A stretch of 64,000 nt of DNA from Gautieria morchelliformis. Lineage: Eukaryota; Basidiomycota; Agaricomycetes; Gomphales; Gomphaceae. The translations under genes were made by a program, and so were the position numbers. Every line of letters starts with the position of its first letter. Within the stretch, counting starts at the first letter, position 1. The DNA lies in assembly GCA_015179125.1 (NCBI GenBank), contig WHVA01000224.1:107305-171304 (forward strand), given 5' to 3'. Shown here piece by piece: positions 62,090 through 64,000 of the stretch. The notes under the pieces are model-generated. The model searched no databases. It saw nothing but the letters and a program-made list of their open reading frames with translations, and was not told where the DNA came from.

Positions 62090-64000
62090 TAGAGGTCATC
62101 CATGAGGGAGTCCTCTAGAGTGGCCGATACGACGACAACGTCGTCGTACGAGCACGTGACTCCTCCGGGGGCACCTCCGCGTCATCGGTGGTGATTGGGT
62201 GAGGCTGGTCGGCCTCACCACTAGCGGCGGTCTCCGCTTGGGTGTTGGGGCCCGTGTCCTCGTGGAGCATGGCCTCAACGGCCGGGTCCTCCATTTGAGG
62301 AGGGGGCTGGAAGCGCGCCAGCTTTTGGTCGAGCTGAGCATGAGTGAGGGGTCGCGGCCCTCACATGGCTGGTCTCAATGACCTTTTGTTGGCCCTCACG
62401 GGCGGCGGCGCTGAATGCCGCGCCGGTGATGCTGCGCTGAACGTAATGTTCAATGCGCGCCGCTCGCTCGTGAGTGACTCCCGCGTAGCGGGCCAACCAT
62501 CTCGCGATCTCCGCAAGTGGGATGTCGGGGCCGGCTCGGCCCTCCACAGGGAATGGGCCCATGATTGAGCGCCGCAGGGTGGTGCTCTGAGGCGTAGCAC
62601 TTCCCTGGCGTCGACGAGGCTCGACCATTGGTCTGTCGAGCCGAAGAGGTCGAGTAGCCTCGCCCTGAGTGGTGATGCGACCCCTTTGACCCGGGGCGCG
62701 AGGGCCTTCAACCACATCCAGACATCCATGTCGTCGAGGTTGAAGGTGCCGTCCGTGTTGTCACAGATGGCGGATGGGATCCCTTCAGGGTTGTGTATCC
62801 AACCCTTCAGGATGGCCGCGATGTCGTACGGGGTGCCGTCCGCTATCACGAGACAATCCCTTTTGGGATTGCGAGCGCGTTGTTCACGCTCGACGTGTTT
62901 GAATACGCCGATCATCTCACGCGTACGTGCAAGCTGCGGCATTTCTTTTGCCCGCGCTATGAGTTCGACGAAGTGTGGGTCGTCGAGCGGGCAGACGTCG
63001 TACCATTGAGTACGACGCTGTTGGGCCTTTCCTACCGGCCGTGGTAGGAGGCCCATCTCAGAGATCGGCGGGTCTCCGAGTGGTATGATCACTCCCTCCC
63101 CGGGTAGGGAGGGCGAACTGTCCCCGCCGGTGGAGGCAGGGCCACGCCAGGCCTGATGTACTGGGCCTCGATCTGTGCTACCCGCCGCTGAAGGGCGGGG
63201 TCGTTGATGGAGTGCGACGGTGACGCCGCTAGGTAAGCGCTAATTGCGCTTTCCTTCGCAATGGCTAGCCCATTGACGGTGTGGGGGAGCCGCGCAATTT
63301 CTTGCGCTTCTTCTTTGGCTGTTCCGCCAGCCGCTGTGCCCGTTTGGGGTCGTATGTCTTCCAGACGGATGAGTCGGACTCCCATCCATCTGGGACGCCG
63401 TACGCAGAGGTGCGCTCTGCCCTTCCGTTGTTGTCATCATCGGGGTCGGCGCCGACAATCGGGACGCTAGCCCCGATGTTGCACGCACCGGCAGAGGTGC
63501 CGTCGCACGAAGGGATGATGGCCCGGCCACTGGGTCCGTAGCCGGGTCATGTCGCGGCCTTTTTGAGGCAACGTGGGCCAGGGTAACCTGGAGCTGGGCT
63601 GCCCTTAGCTGTTGCTCCAGTTCCTTGATCCTTGCGCGCTCGGTTGCGAGCGCGTCGTCGCGGTCCTCGACCGCGCGTTCCAGCTCCTTGACCTCTTTTT
63701 TGAGGTCGTGGACGTCCCGGAGGGGCTCTTCTCGCGCGTCACGCGTGATGCCCCTTGGGAGCCATCCCCAAGCTGCATCGACGGCGTCACCGATGTCTCA
63801 TCCCGCAACTTGACCTTGCGGGTGCCGGTCGCAGCCCTAAGGTGCACGGCGTAGTCTGCGCATGTTGCGCAATCGTCTGGGTGGACGATGGCGAGGGCGT
63901 CCTCCCATCCCACGATCGCCCAGTGCTCCTGGTCTATCAGAGCACGGAGAATGTCTGCGGCCCCTTGTCTCGGGGCCGTTGTTCGCGTTGTGGACGTTGA
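62090..64000 (-). pseudogene. Gag-like hypothetical protein, frameshifted, open at the right edge
   Basis: Minus strand pieces: 63913-63605 (MGWEDALAIVHPDDCATCAD), 63385-63089 (VNGLAIAKESAISAYLAASP), 63092-62361 (PHFVELIARAKEMPQLARTR, DCLVIADGTPYDIAAILKGW, FNLDDMDVWMWLKALAPRVK), 62715-62275 (EIARWLARYAGVTHERAARI) and a last bit ATLEDSLMDDLYE ending near 62090. Neighbouring pieces lie in different frames, so it is broken. Similar Ala/Arg-rich proteins lie next to retroelements in mushrooms as far as I remember, but no zinc knuckle or pol is visible, so gag is only a guess. Confidence 0.4.

Noticed and set aside
1-64000. tRNA or rRNA genes
   Set aside because: No cloverleaf with A/B boxes and no rRNA core sequence was recognised by eye; a tRNA scan would be decisive.

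Overview
The window looks like transposon-dense DNA from a filamentous basidiomycete, probably an agaricomycete. Evidence is short introns (about 45-60 bp) with GTAAGT/CTAAC/AG signals, Ty3/gypsy chromoviruses with a chromodomain, fungal Ty1/copia elements, a BED-type hAT transposon, a basidiomycete-style tyrosine recombinase, a cytochrome P450 remnant and a seven-helix GPCR. No rRNA, tRNA, CRISPR or bacterial-type gene was seen. All assignments come from reading motifs by eye.

Bases 1-43893 can be read as one minus-strand Ty3/gypsy element (G1) split by later insertions. Its far end lies outside the left edge. From left to right: G1 integrase/RNase H (1-734); gypsy G2 inserted with TSD GTTAA (735-14015, partly inverted). 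Inside the G2 5' LTR sits an inverted solo LTR of the same family (TSD GGAAC), and inside that a young copia element C1 (7300-13515, TSD GGTTG). Then come G1 RT/protease (14088-15521); solo LTR LX (15527-16190, TSD AGACC); an intact gypsy G3 (16247-22475, TSD GTTAG); G1 gag with a copia solo LTR in it (23242-23729, TSD TTGTC); and gypsy G4 (24571-43556, TSD CTAGG), which splits the G1 5' LTR. G4 itself holds about 11.5 kb of foreign DNA (29986-41446): gene fragments, a family of intron-bearing direct and inverted repeats with a 171-bp tandem array, a truncated copia C2 and a second LX LTR.

Right of G1 is a decayed hAT (43894-44880, minus), then a complete hAT (45127-49452) with TIRs and the 8-bp TSD GTATCATT. 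One apparently ordinary host gene follows, a multi-exon GPCR (51501-49626, minus). From 53.4 to 64 kb there is a GC-rich multi-hairpin block, a tyrosine-recombinase gene broken by a G4-like LTR, short hypothetical ORFs, a P450 pseudogene, further G4-like LTR pieces, a four-hairpin array and a decayed gag-like reading frame running off the right edge.

The most notable signal is mechanistic. In three different gypsy families (G1, G3, G4) the bases just inside the 5' LTR boundary are the exact reverse complement of 10-12 bases in the LTR, and in each case that LTR segment begins exactly 33 nt after the first base of the TATA box. This is what Tf1/sushi-type self-priming would look like. The copia elements instead carry a primer site matching the anticodon arm of initiator tRNA-Met, overlapping their start codon. 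G3 has near-identical LTRs and open gag and pol frames, so it is the best candidate for a recently active element.
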